DNA from: Catellatospora paridis
Lineage (GTDB): Bacteria; Actinomycetota; Actinomycetes; Mycobacteriales; Micromonosporaceae
Length of the DNA: 64,000 bases
Assembly (NCBI RefSeq): GCF_009720365.1
Contig: NZ_WBZD01000020.1
Location: 1-64,000 of the forward strand
Direction of reading: 5' to 3'
Below are positions 8,450 through 17,297 of this stretch, one piece after another (positions within the stretch are counted from its first letter, which is position 1; every line of letters begins with the position of its first letter). The translations under genes were made by a program, and so were the position numbers. A model generated the notes under the pieces. That model made no database searches, was not told the DNA's origin, and was given only the letters and a program-made list of their open reading frames with translations.

Positions 8450-11263
8450 ATGGGGCCGGTCTCTCCGGTTTTCGTGGGCCGACAGGATGAGACGGACCGG
8501 CTGCGCGCGCTCACGCGGCAGGCGGTGGCCGGACACGGCGTGGCGGTCCTGGTCGAGGGCGAACCGGGCATCGGCAAGACCTCGCTGCTGGACCGGGTCA
8601 CGGCAGACTGCGCCGAGCTCGGCATGCGACTGCTCACCGGCGTCGCCGAGGACCTGGAGCAGCAGCTGCCGTTCTCCGCGATCGCCAACTGCCTGGGCAT
8701 CGGCGCCGCCACCACCGATCCCCAGCTGGCCCGGGTCTCCGGGCTGCTGCGCGGCGAGCAGGCGTTCACGCAGAGCCTGGCCGCCGCCAACCACGACTTC
8801 GTCATCACCGAGGCGATCCTCGACCTGTTCGACGAGTGGTTCGCGCAGGGCCCGGTCGCGATGCTGCTGGACGACGCGCAGTGGGCGGACCCGCAGAGCC
8901 TCGTCGTGACACACCGGCTCGGCCGCGGCATCGACCAGCAGCCGATGCTCCTGGTCGTCGCCACCCGCTCGGCGCCGCGGGCCGAAGCGGTCGACGCGCT
9001 CGAACGCAGCCTCGTGGCCCGCGGCGGGCACGTCGTCGAGCTGGCGCCGTTGCCGCCGAGCGAGGTCTCCACGCTCGCCCACCACCTGCTCCACGCCGAC
9101 ACCGGGCCCCGGCTGAGCCGGTTGCTGGCCACCGCCGGCGGCAACCCGATGTACGTCACCGAACTGCTGGCCGAGCTGGCCGACGAGGGTGCGCTGGCCG
9201 GCCGGGACGGCCGGGTGGAGCTGGTATGGGACACCGACGAGCTGGCCGAGGGCTGGGTCCCGCCGCCACTGGCGGAGATGATCCTGCACCGGCTCGCCTG
9301 CCTGCCCCCCGCCGTACGCGACGTGCTGCAGACCGCCGCCGTGTTCGGGCGCGCGGTCGACCTGACCGAACTGTCGCAGGTGCAGGGGCGGCCGGTGGCC
9401 GAGCTGGTCGCCGTCGCCGCCGGCGCGGTCGAGGCGGGCATCCTCACCGACACCGGCACCCGGCTGGAGTTCCGGCAACCGCTCATCCGGGAGGCGCTCG
9501 CCGCGCGCGTGCCGCCCTCCGCCCGGGCGGCGCTGCACCGGCGTGCGGCGCAGCCGCTCGACGCCCGCGGGACCGGGGTGGAACGCATCGCCGAGCACGT
9601 GATGGCGGGCGAGGACGTCGACGAGCGGACGGCACAGTGGCTGATCGGCGTGGCCGACACGCTGACCGCCCGCGCCCCCGAACTGGCGGTGGAGCTGCTG
9701 CAACGGGCGCTGCCGACCGCGACCCGCCGGCAGGCGGGCAGGCTGCGGCTGCAGCTGATCCGGGCGCTGCTCTGGCGGGGCGAGCCTGCCGAGGCCGAAC
9801 GGCTGGCCCGCGCCGCCGTCGCCGCGGGTGACGATCCCGCCTGCGACGGGGAGCTGCGCTGGCTGCTCGCGCAGACCAGCTACCGCCGCGGGCACCTGCG
9901 CGAGTCGCTGGACGTCATCCAGCAGGCCCTGGCCCTGCCCGGACTGAGCGAACCCGAGCGCGGCCGCTTCCACGGCTTCGCGGCCGTCTGCCTGTTCTTC
10001 CTGACCCGGTTCGACGAGGCACGGGCCGCCGCCCGGCAGGCGGTGCTGGCCGGGGAGGCGACCGGCGACGCGCGCTGCCGCGGCATCGGTGACTTCGCCC
10101 TGGCCATGACGATGGCGATGGACGGCGATCTGGCACAGGCGCTGGCCGTCAACGACCGGGCGATCGCCACGCTGACCGAGGGGGTGCAGCCGGACCTGCA
10201 GGTCGACCCGTACACCCTGCGCGGCATGTGCCTGCTGGAGCTGGACCGGCCGGCCGAGGCGGAACGGGCGCTGGCCGCCGCGATCGCGGCCAACCGGGAG
10301 TCCGGCGGGGCCTACCTCCCGATGGCCCACACGCTGCGGGCGCGCCTGCTGTTCCTGGCCGGACGCTGGGACGACGCGCTGGTCGAGATCGAGGCCGGGG
10401 TCGACCTGCCGGACCTGCTCGGCAGCGCGGTGCGGCTGCGCGGCATGGCCGATCTGATCGCGGTGCACCGCGGCGCGACGGTCGACCCGCCCACGGGCAC
10501 CGGCACGTCCTACCCGCACCACTTCAGCCGGTGGGCGCGGGCGCTGTGCGTGGAGTCCCAGCAGGGCCCTGCGGCCGCCTTGGAGCTGCTGTCCCCCGCC
10601 TGGGAGAAGGCGCACGGGCTGGAGCCGCGGCGGCTGGTCTACCGCGTCTGCGCCGACCTGGCCCGGCTGGCGGTCGCCGCGGGTGACCGGGAACGGGCCC
10701 GCGCGCTGGCGCAGGACGTGGACGGGCTGCTCACCCCGCAGGCGCAGCCGAGCCTCGCCGCGACCGCGAAGCTGTGCCACGGGCTGGCCGACGACGACCC
10801 GGACCTGCTGCTCGCGGCGGCCGCGGACTACCACGCGGCGGGCTGGCCGCTCTACGAGGGCAACGCCTTCGAGAACGCGGCCGAGGTGCTGGCCCGCCGG
10901 GACCGCCCCGCCCAGGCCCGGCAAGCCCTGGACCGGGCCCTGGAGCGGTACGGCGCACTGGAGGCGACCGCCGACGCCGACCGAGCGGAGGCACGGCTGC
11001 GGGCGGTCGGCGTGCGCCGGGGCGTACGCGGCCCGCGCAAGCGCCCCAAGCACGGCTGGGAGGCGCTCACCGCGACCGAGCAGCGCGTCGCGACCCTGGT
11101 CGCGGCGGGCATGTCCAACCCGGAGGTGGCCGCGCAGATGTTCCTGTCCCGGCGCACCGTGCAGTCGCACGTGTCGAGCATCCTCGCCAAGCTGGAACTC
11201 AGCTCACGGGTCGAGCTGGCGGTACAGGCGGCTGAGCGTACCGCGGTGCGCTCGGGCGGTTAG
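8450..11263 (+). CDS. LAL-type (large ATP-binding) LuxR family regulator
   Basis: The 937-residue protein has the layout of MalT-like LAL regulators. An AAA/STAND ATPase lies at the N terminus, with Walker A GEPGIGKTS near residues 37-45 and Walker B MLLDDAQWAD near 137-146. A long helical, TPR-like middle occupies about 400-860. A C-terminal LuxR helix-turn-helix spans about 873-925 (LTATEQRVATLVAAG, then RRTVQSHVSSILAKL). Such proteins are ATP-switched activators, often for secondary metabolism or sugar use. Its target is unknown, but the divergent secreted pair is the closest candidate. An unusual placement is the start codon immediately behind a TAGGCT promoter-like hexamer without a ribosome site. 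Confidence 0.93.
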   Translation: MGPVSPVFVGRQDETDRLRALTRQAVAGHGVAVLVEGEPGIGKTSLLDRVTADCAELGMRLLTGVAEDLEQQLPFSAIANCLGIGAATTDPQLARVSGLLRGEQAFTQSLAAANHDFVITEAILDLFDEWFAQGPVAMLLDDAQWADPQSLVVTHRLGRGIDQQPMLLVVATRSAPRAEAVDALERSLVARGGHVVELAPLPPSEVSTLAHHLLHADTGPRLSRLLATAGGNPMYVTELLAELADEGALAGRDGRVELVWDTDELAEGWVPPPLAEMILHRLACLPPAVRDVLQTAAVFGRAVDLTELSQVQGRPVAELVAVAAGAVEAGILTDTGTRLEFRQPLIREALAARVPPSARAALHRRAAQPLDARGTGVERIAEHVMAGEDVDERTAQWLIGVADTLTARAPELAVELLQRALPTATRRQAGRLRLQLIRALLWRGEPAEAERLARAAVAAGDDPACDGELRWLLAQTSYRRGHLRESLDVIQQALALPGLSEPERGRFHGFAAVCLFFLTRFDEARAAARQAVLAGEATGDARCRGIGDFALAMTMAMDGDLAQALAVNDRAIATLTEGVQPDLQVDPYTLRGMCLLELDRPAEAERALAAAIAANRESGGAYLPMAHTLRARLLFLAGRWDDALVEIEAGVDLPDLLGSAVRLRGMADLIAVHRGATVDPPTGTGTSYPHHFSRWARALCVESQQGPAAALELLSPAWEKAHGLEPRRLVYRVCADLARLAVAAGDRERARALAQDVDGLLTPQAQPSLAATAKLCHGLADDDPDLLLAAAADYHAAGWPLYEGNAFENAAEVLARRDRPAQARQALDRALERYGALEATADADRAEARLRAVGVRRGVRGPRKRPKHGWEALTATEQRVATLVAAGMSNPEVAAQMFLSRRTVQSHVSSILAKLELSSRVELAVQAAERTAVRSGG

Positions 11264-11305
11264 GCCGCCGAACGCCGACCCGATGCGGGCGCATGCAGCG
11301 GCGGT

Positions 11306-12502
11306 TCACCACCGGTTCGCGGCCGCCGGGCTGTCGACCGGGGGCGCGGCGTCCGCCGCATCGCCGATGACGGACTCGGGATGGAGCGCGACGTACTCGT
11401 CGAGCGTGCCGCTCGCGGCCGCCTGGAACATCAGCAGGGTCTGCGGGCTGATCGCCTGGGTGCCCTTGACCTTGGCCCGGTTGTACATGCCGTTGTTGGT
11501 CTTGAGCATGATCAGGTCGGTGGTGGCCAGGCCGCGCAGCGTCCAGATGTAGTCGAACAGGTCGGCGTGGCCGGTGTCGAGCTTCAGCGTGCTGCCCGCG
11601 GCCTTGAGCAGGGAATTGATTTTGATCGGGTTGGTGATGATCCCGGCCGAGGTGACCTTGTCACCGACCGCCTTCAGCAGCTGCTGCTGGTGGCGCTGCC
11701 GGTCGTAGTCGCCGTACGGGCCGCTCTTGCGCTGGCGGGCGTAGTCCAGCGCCTCCCAGCCCGCCATGTCGCGGCAGCCGACATGGTGCACGAAGGTGTT
11801 GGGCAGGTACACCCCGGACTTCTTGCCGTAGGCGTACTGCGGCTTGCCGTCGACCACGACGAAGTGGTCCGAGCGGGTCTCCTGGTCGACGCACATGTGC
11901 ACGCCGTCCAGCTCGTCGACCACGTTCTTGAACGCGTCGAAGTCGACGACCGCCACGCCGTCGAACTTCAGCCCGGTCAGCTCGTGCACCATGTTCGCGG
12001 TCAGCGCGGCCCCGCCCTGCCAGCCCTGCCCGTTGCGCGAGCCGTACGTGTAGGCGGCATTGGCCCTGGTCCGCGCTCCGTAGAAGTTGGCCTGCGGATA
12101 CGCCGGGATGTGCACCAGGGCGTCGCGCGGGATCGACATCAGGTATGCCCGCTCGTGCCCGGCGGGCACGTGCAGCACGATGATGGTGTCGGCCCGGCCG
12201 CTGCCCTCGACCCAGCCGTCACGGGTGTCCAGCCCCAGCAGCAGCAGGTCGATCGCACCGCGCAGGGTGCGCCCCTCGACCGTCGGCTCCTTTCGCGCGT
12301 CCCCCTCCAGCACCGAGCCGGTCTCCACCGCACTGGTCAGGCTGTGCAGGTAGGACTGGGTGACCAGCGCGCCGCCGAACCCCAGCGCCAGCACGAGCAC
12401 CATCATCCCGAGCATCAGCACCGCCCACACCGGCAGCCGCCGCCGACGGGGTCGGAGCGGGGGGATGTCGGGCAGGCCGCGGGGGCTCTCGAGCGGGGTC
12501 AT
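11306..12502 (-). CDS. LCP (LytR-CpsA-Psr) family cell-wall ligase
   Basis: The product of about 398 residues has a short Arg-rich cytoplasmic tail, one membrane anchor (about residues 26-50) and an extracellular LCP domain. LCP proteins transfer undecaprenyl-linked polymers such as teichoic acid or arabinogalactan to peptidoglycan. The signature stretch SIPRD with the catalytic Arg is present, as are the RADTIIVLHV strand and YARQRKSGPYGDYDR. I prefer the ATG at 12502, which has GGAG six bases upstream, over the in-frame codon at 12541. It converges on the LAL gene with 42 bases between. Confidence 0.9.
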   Translation of the reverse strand: MTPLESPRGLPDIPPLRPRRRRLPVWAVLMLGMMVLVLALGFGGALVTQSYLHSLTSAVETGSVLEGDARKEPTVEGRTLRGAIDLLLLGLDTRDGWVEGSGRADTIIVLHVPAGHERAYLMSIPRDALVHIPAYPQANFYGARTRANAAYTYGSRNGQGWQGGAALTANMVHELTGLKFDGVAVVDFDAFKNVVDELDGVHMCVDQETRSDHFVVVDGKPQYAYGKKSGVYLPNTFVHHVGCRDMAGWEALDYARQRKSGPYGDYDRQRHQQQLLKAVGDKVTSAGIITNPIKINSLLKAAGSTLKLDTGHADLFDYIWTLRGLATTDLIMLKTNNGMYNRAKVKGTQAISPQTLLMFQAAASGTLDEYVALHPESVIGDAADAAPPVDSPAAANRW

Positions 12503-12659
12503 CAGTCTCTCCGTGCCGGGGGTCTCCTGGCGAAGGACCATACCAGCCTATAACTGGCTATTAGCGTGTTTTGTCTCGTTCCCCCGACTCGGGAGGTTTC
12601 GGAAGATCCGCACCGGGTACTCGAGGGTCAGAGATATCCGCTGTCTCGAAGGAGTGGAC

Positions 12660-12863
12660 ATGGGCATCAACGACAAGATCAGCAACACCGCCGAGAACGT
12701 CAAGGGCAAGGCCAAAGAGGCCACCGGCAAGATGACCGACAACGAGCGCCTCGAGGCCGAGGGCAAGATGGACCAGGCCTCGGCGAAGGCCAAGCAGGTC
12801 GGCGAGAAGGCCAAGGACGCCATGGGCGACGCCAAGGACGCGGCCAAGGACGCGCTGCGCTAG
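12660..12863 (+). CDS. CsbD family stress-response protein
   Basis: The 67-residue hydrophilic protein begins MGINDKISNTAENVKGKAKE and is rich in Ala, Lys, Glu and Asp, which is characteristic of CsbD-like proteins. In Bacillus csbD is under the general stress sigma factor; the molecular role is unknown. GAAGGAG lies about six bases before the ATG. A perfect 15-bp hairpin follows the gene, so it is probably monocistronic. The helix-forming, Lys/Ala-rich repeats suggest an unstructured or coiled protein. Confidence 0.9.
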   Translation: MGINDKISNTAENVKGKAKEATGKMTDNERLEAEGKMDQASAKAKQVGEKAKDAMGDAKDAAKDALR

Positions 12864-12884
12864 CGGTCCGAGTTGCAGATCAGA

Positions 12885-12914
12885 AAGGAGCCGCCCCGGC
12901 CGGGGCGGCTCCTT
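12885..12914 (+). terminator. Hairpin terminator after the CsbD gene
   Basis: A perfect 15-bp inverted repeat without a spacer (AAGGAGCCGCCCCGG and its complement) follows the CsbD stop by 21 bases. It lies between convergent genes and can stop both. Confidence 0.8.
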
Positions 12915-12952
12915 CGTTCTCGCGCGCTGTCGTCGCGCCGGGTCGGCAGTCC

Positions 12953-13135
12953 TCAGTGCTCGGAGCCGGAGAACGGCTCGGGCGGGTTGCGCGGGTCGCT
13001 GCGCTCCTCGGTCAGGCGTTCGGTGTCCTCCTGCCGACGCTGCTCGTCGCGGTGCGACTCGTCCCGGACATGCTCCAGGTCAGAACCGCCCGTCGGCTCG
13101 ATCGGCTCATACTCCTCCGGGCTGTGATCGGTCAT
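12953..13135 (-). CDS. Small acidic hypothetical protein
   Basis: The product of about 60 residues is highly charged, rich in Glu, Asp, Arg and Pro (MTDHSPEEYEPIEP near the start), with no hydrophobic segment. Third codon positions are strongly GC, which supports real coding despite the small size. The ATG at 13135 is preferred, but an ATG 12 bases earlier is equally open and neither has a clear ribosome site. Its sequence suggests an intrinsically disordered cytoplasmic protein. I recognise no family. Confidence 0.5.
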   Translation of the reverse strand: MTDHSPEEYEPIEPTGGSDLEHVRDESHRDEQRRQEDTERLTEERSDPRNPPEPFSGSEH

Positions 13136-13252
13136 GTCTGACTGCATACCCGCGCCACGGCCTGCACAAACGCTTGCGCGGAGGGGGTCGGGTGTATCCT
13201 GATCATCTCGGCGACATCCCGTGTTGTGCCCGCCGCGGACCCGTGGTGACCC

Positions 13253-13258
13253 TATGAT
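13253..13258 (+). promoter_or_regulatory. Candidate leaderless -10 element (TATGAT)
   Basis: TATGAT is close to the sigma-70 consensus and lies eight bases before the ATG of the next gene, which has no Shine-Dalgarno sequence. Confidence 0.55.
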
Positions 13259-13266
13259 CTGTTGAC

Positions 13267-13656
13267 ATGACAGTCAGTGAACAGCTCATCACGGCGAGCA
13301 ACGAGGAGCGGGCGGACCTTCGCGCCGAGCTGATCACTCTGCTCGACCGCTGGCAGGCCTGGCGCAACGACCCGGCGTACCCGGGCACCGGCCGGGTGGG
13401 ACCGGCCTGGCAGGCGGGCCTTGACCGGGCCATCGCCGTCACCCGGCAGTCCGTGGACGCGCTGCCGCCCGATCACGACCCCAGCGCGCTGGCCGACCTG
13501 ACCCAGCCCCTGCTGAGCACCTTCTGGGCGCACCGGCCGGGCCCGATGGCGGAGGTCGTCACCCAGGTGGCGCTGCTGCGGCTGCGCGCCGTCGCCATGC
13601 ACGGCCGGGTCGCCCGGCAGCTCGCGCAGGAGCCCGTGGGCACCGCGGCCAACTGA
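13267..13656 (+). CDS. Hypothetical helical protein
   Basis: The 129-residue product looks soluble and helical (EERADLRAELITLLDRWQAWR near the N terminus). It has no signal peptide, membrane segment or motif I recognise. Codon usage is typical of the neighbourhood and the reading frame is clean. The ATG is preceded by a TATGAT hexamer at eight bases, suggesting leaderless transcription. It is followed by a small membrane-protein gene on the same strand with a 76-base gap, so the two could be co-transcribed. Confidence 0.65.
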   Translation: MTVSEQLITASNEERADLRAELITLLDRWQAWRNDPAYPGTGRVGPAWQAGLDRAIAVTRQSVDALPPDHDPSALADLTQPLLSTFWAHRPGPMAEVVTQVALLRLRAVAMHGRVARQLAQEPVGTAAN

Positions 13657-13732
13657 TCGTCCGGTTTAGCCCCGCCGGGAGACGGGTACCTCATCGGCGA
13701 TGGGGAGTTGTTCCTCGAGTGGGGAGATCGAA

Positions 13733-13888
13733 GTGCTTGTTCTAGGCCTGATTCTGTTGCTGCTGGGGTATTTCCTCCACATCAGCATCCTCTGGACCAT
13801 CGGCCTGATCCTGCTGATCGTGGGAGCGATCCTCTGGATCCTGGGCGCGGTGGGCCGCCCCGTGGGCGGACGACGGCATTATTGGTGA
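13733..13888 (+). CDS. Small two-helix membrane protein, DUF6131-like
   Basis: The 51-residue product is almost entirely two hydrophobic helices (VLVLGLILLLLGYFL, then IGLILLIVGAILWIL) and a short basic tail (GRRHYW). This layout is common in small actinobacterial membrane proteins annotated as DUF6131. I chose the GTG at 13733 because GGGGAG lies seven bases upstream and the extra 11 codons upstream are polar and unlike the family. A strong bidirectional hairpin follows the stop. The function is unknown. Confidence 0.7.
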   Translation: MLVLGLILLLLGYFLHISILWTIGLILLIVGAILWILGAVGRPVGGRRHYW

Positions 13889-13900
13889 CAGGATCTGAAC

Positions 13901-13936
13901 GACGGAAGGGGCGCCCCGCGGGGCGCCCCTTCCGTC
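13901..13936. terminator. Bidirectional hairpin terminator
   Basis: Two perfect 17-base arms (GACGGAAGGGGCGCCCC and its complement) with a two-base spacer lie between the small membrane protein and the convergent membrane-protein gene. Confidence 0.85.
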
Positions 13937-13948
13937 GTTTCCGCAGCG

Positions 13949-15046
13949 CTACTGCCGCTCGGTCGCGGCGGCCGGTCGTGCCGAGGCGGCCAGCACGACC
14001 GCGACCAGCAGTCCGGCCAGCGCCTGCACCACCGGGATGCCGGTGTAGAGCTCCGGCAGCGCCTGCGCCGTGATGCTGCCCGACGGGTCGACCAGCGGCG
14101 GCGTGAAGAGGAAGCCGATCGCCAGGTAGACCGACCAGGTGAACAGGCCGGCCAGCGCGGCCACGGCCCACAGCGCGCCGCGGCTGCCCGGCGACGGCCG
14201 CAGCCACAGCACCGCCAGGTCGGTGAGCACGCCGGCGACCAGCAGGCCGCCGATGAGTTCGAGGTTGCCGAAACCGGTGATCGCGGCACAGAGGGCGCCG
14301 ATGACCGCGTACACGACCGTGACACTGCCGGGCGGCAGCGCCCAGCGCCGGGCCAGGGTCAGGATCGGCAGGATCAGCACCAGGTTGGTGACCAGGATCG
14401 AGGTCGCCATGTCGGAGCTGAGCCGCTCGTCGAGATTGGTCAGCGCCATCATGATCCGGCCCGGGGTGTACACCAGCGCGTTGGCGTACTGCAGGAACAG
14501 CAGCACCAGCGTGGCCCCCAGGGCGATGGACAGCACGGCCGGGAGCAGCCCCAGCAGGCCGGTGGCCGGATCGGTGCGGCGCGCCCACGCCGTGCGCAGC
14601 GGCGTGGTCACGATGATCATCATTGCGGTGACCAGACCCAGGTGGGTGGGGCTGAACAGGATGTCGATGGTCTGCTCGACACCGAACACGACGTGCCAGA
14701 GCATGTCGCCGAGGCCCGCCAGAGCGAACCCGCCGATCGCCAGCACCGCCGCCGGATAGCCGGCCGGCATGGCGCGCAGGTCCGGCAGCCGCCCGCCGCG
14801 GAACGCGGCCCGGCACGTCCACAGGATCCAGCCCGCGGTCACGATGAAGCCCCAGTAGAACACCGCATGCCACGGCGTGAAGAAGGTCTCCAGCTCGGGC
14901 ACGTTGTTGTGCGCCCAGGCGTCGACCATCAGGCCGATGGTGAACCACGTGCCCAGCAGCACGGTCACCAGGTCGGTGCGGTAGGACGTCACCGGCCGGT
15001 CGGGATCGGACGCCGTGGCGACCTGTTCGGGTGCGGTGCTGACCAT
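13949..15046 (-). CDS. Polytopic membrane protein of unknown function
   Basis: The product of about 365 residues has around nine or ten hydrophobic segments. Conserved-looking polar positions lie between them, including DMLWHVVFG and PTHLGLVTAMM with buried His and Asp. Buried His could bind metal or haem, but I recognise no family. The ATG at 15046 has GGGG seven bases upstream; ATGs at 15058 and 15112 are open but poorly placed. It converges on the small membrane protein across a strong hairpin and is followed upstream by another membrane-anchored protein on the same strand (86-base gap). Confidence 0.75.
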   Translation of the reverse strand: MVSTAPEQVATASDPDRPVTSYRTDLVTVLLGTWFTIGLMVDAWAHNNVPELETFFTPWHAVFYWGFIVTAGWILWTCRAAFRGGRLPDLRAMPAGYPAAVLAIGGFALAGLGDMLWHVVFGVEQTIDILFSPTHLGLVTAMMIIVTTPLRTAWARRTDPATGLLGLLPAVLSIALGATLVLLFLQYANALVYTPGRIMMALTNLDERLSSDMATSILVTNLVLILPILTLARRWALPPGSVTVVYAVIGALCAAITGFGNLELIGGLLVAGVLTDLAVLWLRPSPGSRGALWAVAALAGLFTWSVYLAIGFLFTPPLVDPSGSITAQALPELYTGIPVVQALAGLLVAVVLAASARPAAATERQ

Positions 15047-15132
15047 GTGGAACCCCATCCTGCCGTGAGCCGAGTCCGTGGCGCGACAAAGGATATCGCC
15101 GTCGATCACCACGTGCCGACCGCAGGGCAGGA

Positions 15133-15585
15133 TCAGGGGGTCGCAGCGGGCGAGGCCGGCGCGGTGGGCGCGATCGGCGGCACGGGCAGCGGCGCGCCGC
15201 CGCCGTCGGGCAGCCGGTTCGGCGGGAGCGGCCAGGGCATCGGCTGGCCCTCGAGGCCCCGCTGGCGCAGCCGCTCCAGCAGCTGGCGCTTCAGCTCCTG
15301 GTCGCGCAGCCGCTGCTCGGGCCGCATCCGCTCGTCACGGTCGACTTTGCCGCCCCAGGGGCCGCGCTCGTGCCGGTCGAAGTCGTGGTGGCCGCGGTGA
15401 TGCCCCGCCATCAGGCCGGCCGCGAGGCCGAGGCCGCCGCAGACCAGGCCGCCCAGCAGAAACGCGATCAGCAGCGCGGCCAGCGTGCCCGCGGACGGCC
15501 GAGACCAGGTGCGGGCGGGCCGCGGGTCCGGAGCCGGCTCGGCGGTGGTGTCGTCGTCGACCGGCTGCTGCGGCTCGGTGGTCAT
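15133..15585 (-). CDS. Single-pass membrane protein with charged extracytoplasmic tail
   Basis: The 150-residue product has a Pro/Asp-rich N terminus, one hydrophobic helix (about residues 33-60), then a His-rich stretch (GHHRGHHDFDRH), a charged helix (RLRDQELKRQLLERLRQRG) and a Pro-rich end. The His cluster could bind metal, which is inference. The start is well supported by GGGAG five bases before the ATG. The gene is divergent from a TetR-family gene with a gap of about 115 bases, so it may be that regulator's target. No family is recognised. Confidence 0.7.
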   Translation of the reverse strand: MTTEPQQPVDDDTTAEPAPDPRPARTWSRPSAGTLAALLIAFLLGGLVCGGLGLAAGLMAGHHRGHHDFDRHERGPWGGKVDRDERMRPEQRLRDQELKRQLLERLRQRGLEGQPMPWPLPPNRLPDGGGAPLPVPPIAPTAPASPAATP

Positions 15586-15699
15586 ACGGGCTCCCAGGCT
15601 GAGGGGGTACGGCAGGACGCCGGCGCTGCCGCGCGGGCCGGGTACCACTGTGACACCGTGCGCCGCTGCGCGGAAGCCGGGCGTGGTACACATGGGCCG

Positions 15700-16323
15700 G
15701 TGGACGCTGAGGAGGAGCCGGGCGGACGGCGCGTGGAGGACCTCGTGCTCGACGCCGCCCGTGACTGCGTGCTGGCGTACGGGGTGCGCCGGACGACGGT
15801 CACGGACGTGGCGCGCCGGGCCGGGGTGTCCCGGATGTCGGTGTACCGCCGCTGGCCGGACGTGCAGAGCCTGGTCGGCGACCTGATGAGCCGCGAGTGG
15901 CACCGCGTGATCGTGGACGCGGCGCGGCAGGCCGCGGCTGCGGACGGACCGCTGCGCTCGCGGCTCGTGGCCCAGTCGGTGGCCGCCGCGGCGACGCTGC
16001 GCACGCATCCGCTGCTGCGCAAGATCCTGGAAGTGGATCCCGAGATCCTGCTGCCGTACATGCTGGACCGGCGCGGCGCCGGGCAGGAGGAGATGCTCGG
16101 CTTCCTGGTCGAGATGATCGCGGCGGGGCAGGACGAGGGCTCGGTGCGCGCCGGTGACCCCGCCCGCCTGGCCCGCGCCGTGCTGCTGACCGCGCAGTCC
16201 TTCGTGCTCTCCGTGGCCACCGTCTCCGATGGGCACACCCCGGCCGAGTTCGACGAGGAACTGGCCCTCCTCCTCGACCGCTACCTGTCCCCCACGCCCA
16301 CCGCCCAACCCCGATTTAAATAA
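15700..16323 (+). CDS. TetR family transcriptional regulator
   Basis: The product of about 207 residues has an N-terminal helix-turn-helix in the TetR pattern (TTVTDVARRAGVSRMSVYRRW, about residues 31-51). An all-helical C-terminal ligand and dimer domain follows. Such proteins are usually repressors released by small molecules, and divergent neighbours are frequent targets. The start is uncertain: the GTG at 15700 has no good ribosome site and a GTG at 15733 is equally close to the first helix. The stop TAA abuts an unusual palindromic element that separates it from the convergent lipid kinase gene. Confidence 0.88.
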   Translation: MDAEEEPGGRRVEDLVLDAARDCVLAYGVRRTTVTDVARRAGVSRMSVYRRWPDVQSLVGDLMSREWHRVIVDAARQAAAADGPLRSRLVAQSVAAAATLRTHPLLRKILEVDPEILLPYMLDRRGAGQEEMLGFLVEMIAAGQDEGSVRAGDPARLARAVLLTAQSFVLSVATVSDGHTPAEFDEELALLLDRYLSPTPTAQPRFK

Positions 16324-16380
16324 ACGTTGGCCTATCTGGCTGAGTTTGATCTACAAAAAATCAACCAGATAGGCCAACGT
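16324..16380. repeat. 57-bp palindromic intergenic element
   Basis: Two 20-base arms (16324-16343 and 16361-16380) are complementary at 19 of 20 positions and flank an AT-rich 17-base loop. The element begins at the last bases of the TetR gene's stop region and lies between convergent genes. It is notably AT-richer than the surroundings. It can act as a bidirectional terminator, but its length and composition resemble a dispersed palindromic repeat. No second copy is seen in this window. Confidence 0.7.
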
Positions 16381-16421
16381 CTATGAAAAAGCGGGTGCCG
16401 GGCCGCGCGAGCGCGGTGCTG

Positions 16422-17297
16422 TCAGTGCGGGGCGAGCAGTGACAGGGCCGCGGGGAGCACGCGGATGCGCAGCTCATCCAGCACCGAGACGGGGTCGCCG
16501 TCGGCGTACGCGGGCACCGGGCGGTCGGTGCGCACGGTGACCGCCGTGCCGCGCAGCACCGTGACCTCGGGGCGGCGCACGTGCGCGCCGGTCCGCATCT
16601 CGCGCAGGACCAGCGGGAACAGCAGTTTGGACGCAGCGCCGAGCACGATCACGTCGAGCAGCCCGTCGTCGACGGCCGCGTCGGGCGCGACGTGCAGCCC
16701 GCCGCCGTAGTAGCCGGAGTTCGCCACCACCACGGAGTACGCCCGCACGGGCGGAAGCTCCTGCCCGTCCACGGTGAGCCGGTAGACCGTGGGCCGCCAG
16801 CCGATCAGCGCGCGTGCCCCGGCCAGCGGGTAGACCAGCCTGGCCGGGGTGAACCGGGCCCGGTTGGCCCGCTCGTTGGCGGCCGCGTCGACACCTGCGT
16901 ACACACTGCCGAGCACGATCTCGCCACCCGCGTCGAGCACGTCGACCCGGCGCGGCTCGCCGTGCAGCAACAGCGACGCGATCTCCTCGGGGCGGCTCGG
17001 CAGGTCGAGCTGCCGGGCCAGGTCGTTGCCGCGCCCGGCCGGGACGACGCCGAGCACGCCGTCCGTGCCCGCCAGCGCCGCACCGAGGCAGCGCAGCGTG
17101 CCGTCACCCCCGGCGGCCAGCACCGTCTCGCCGTCGGCGGCACAGCGCCGGGCGACCTCGCGGGCCTGCCCGACGCCACCGGTGTACTCGACGCGCACCC
17201 GTGCCCCGCCCGCGCGCAGCAGCTGCGCGACCGGCATCAGCCGGGCCAGCCCGCGCCGCGCGGCCGGTCCGACCACGGCCGTGAACGACCTGCTCAT
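16422..17297 (-). CDS. Diacylglycerol/lipid kinase family protein
   Basis: The 291-residue protein has the DAGK catalytic fold (YegS/DgkB/LCB5). GGDGT in LAAGGDGTLRC (residues about 60-70) is the nucleotide-binding signature, followed by VPAGRGNDLAR (about 85-95). The C-terminal half carries the YYGGGLHVAPDA motif typical of the family. It should phosphorylate a lipid such as diacylglycerol or a glycolipid at the membrane. Its ATG overlaps the TGA of the upstream flavoprotein gene (TGATG), so the two are translationally coupled. Together with GlpD and two ether-lipid-type flavoproteins nearby, this points to glycerolipid metabolism. Confidence 0.9.
   Translation of the reverse strand: MSRSFTAVVGPAARRGLARLMPVAQLLRAGGARVRVEYTGGVGQAREVARRCAADGETVLAAGGDGTLRCLGAALAGTDGVLGVVPAGRGNDLARQLDLPSRPEEIASLLLHGEPRRVDVLDAGGEIVLGSVYAGVDAAANERANRARFTPARLVYPLAGARALIGWRPTVYRLTVDGQELPPVRAYSVVVANSGYYGGGLHVAPDAAVDDGLLDVIVLGAASKLLFPLVLREMRTGAHVRRPEVTVLRGTAVTVRTDRPVPAYADGDPVSVLDELRIRVLPAALSLLAPH

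Noticed and set aside
8003-11170. Long minus-strand frame read as one 1055-residue protein with the small secreted protein at its end
   Set aside because: The part opposite the LAL regulator is low complexity. A clear ribosome site and signal peptide mark a start at 8311, so only the last 102 codons are a gene.
12873-13127. A plus-strand open frame across the terminator after the CsbD gene
   Set aside because: It runs through a perfect terminator hairpin and overlaps a better-coded minus-strand small gene; codon bias does not support it.
16324-16380. IS or MITE insertion with target-site duplication
   Set aside because: I saw no flanking direct repeats and no transposase remnant, so I describe it only as a palindromic element.
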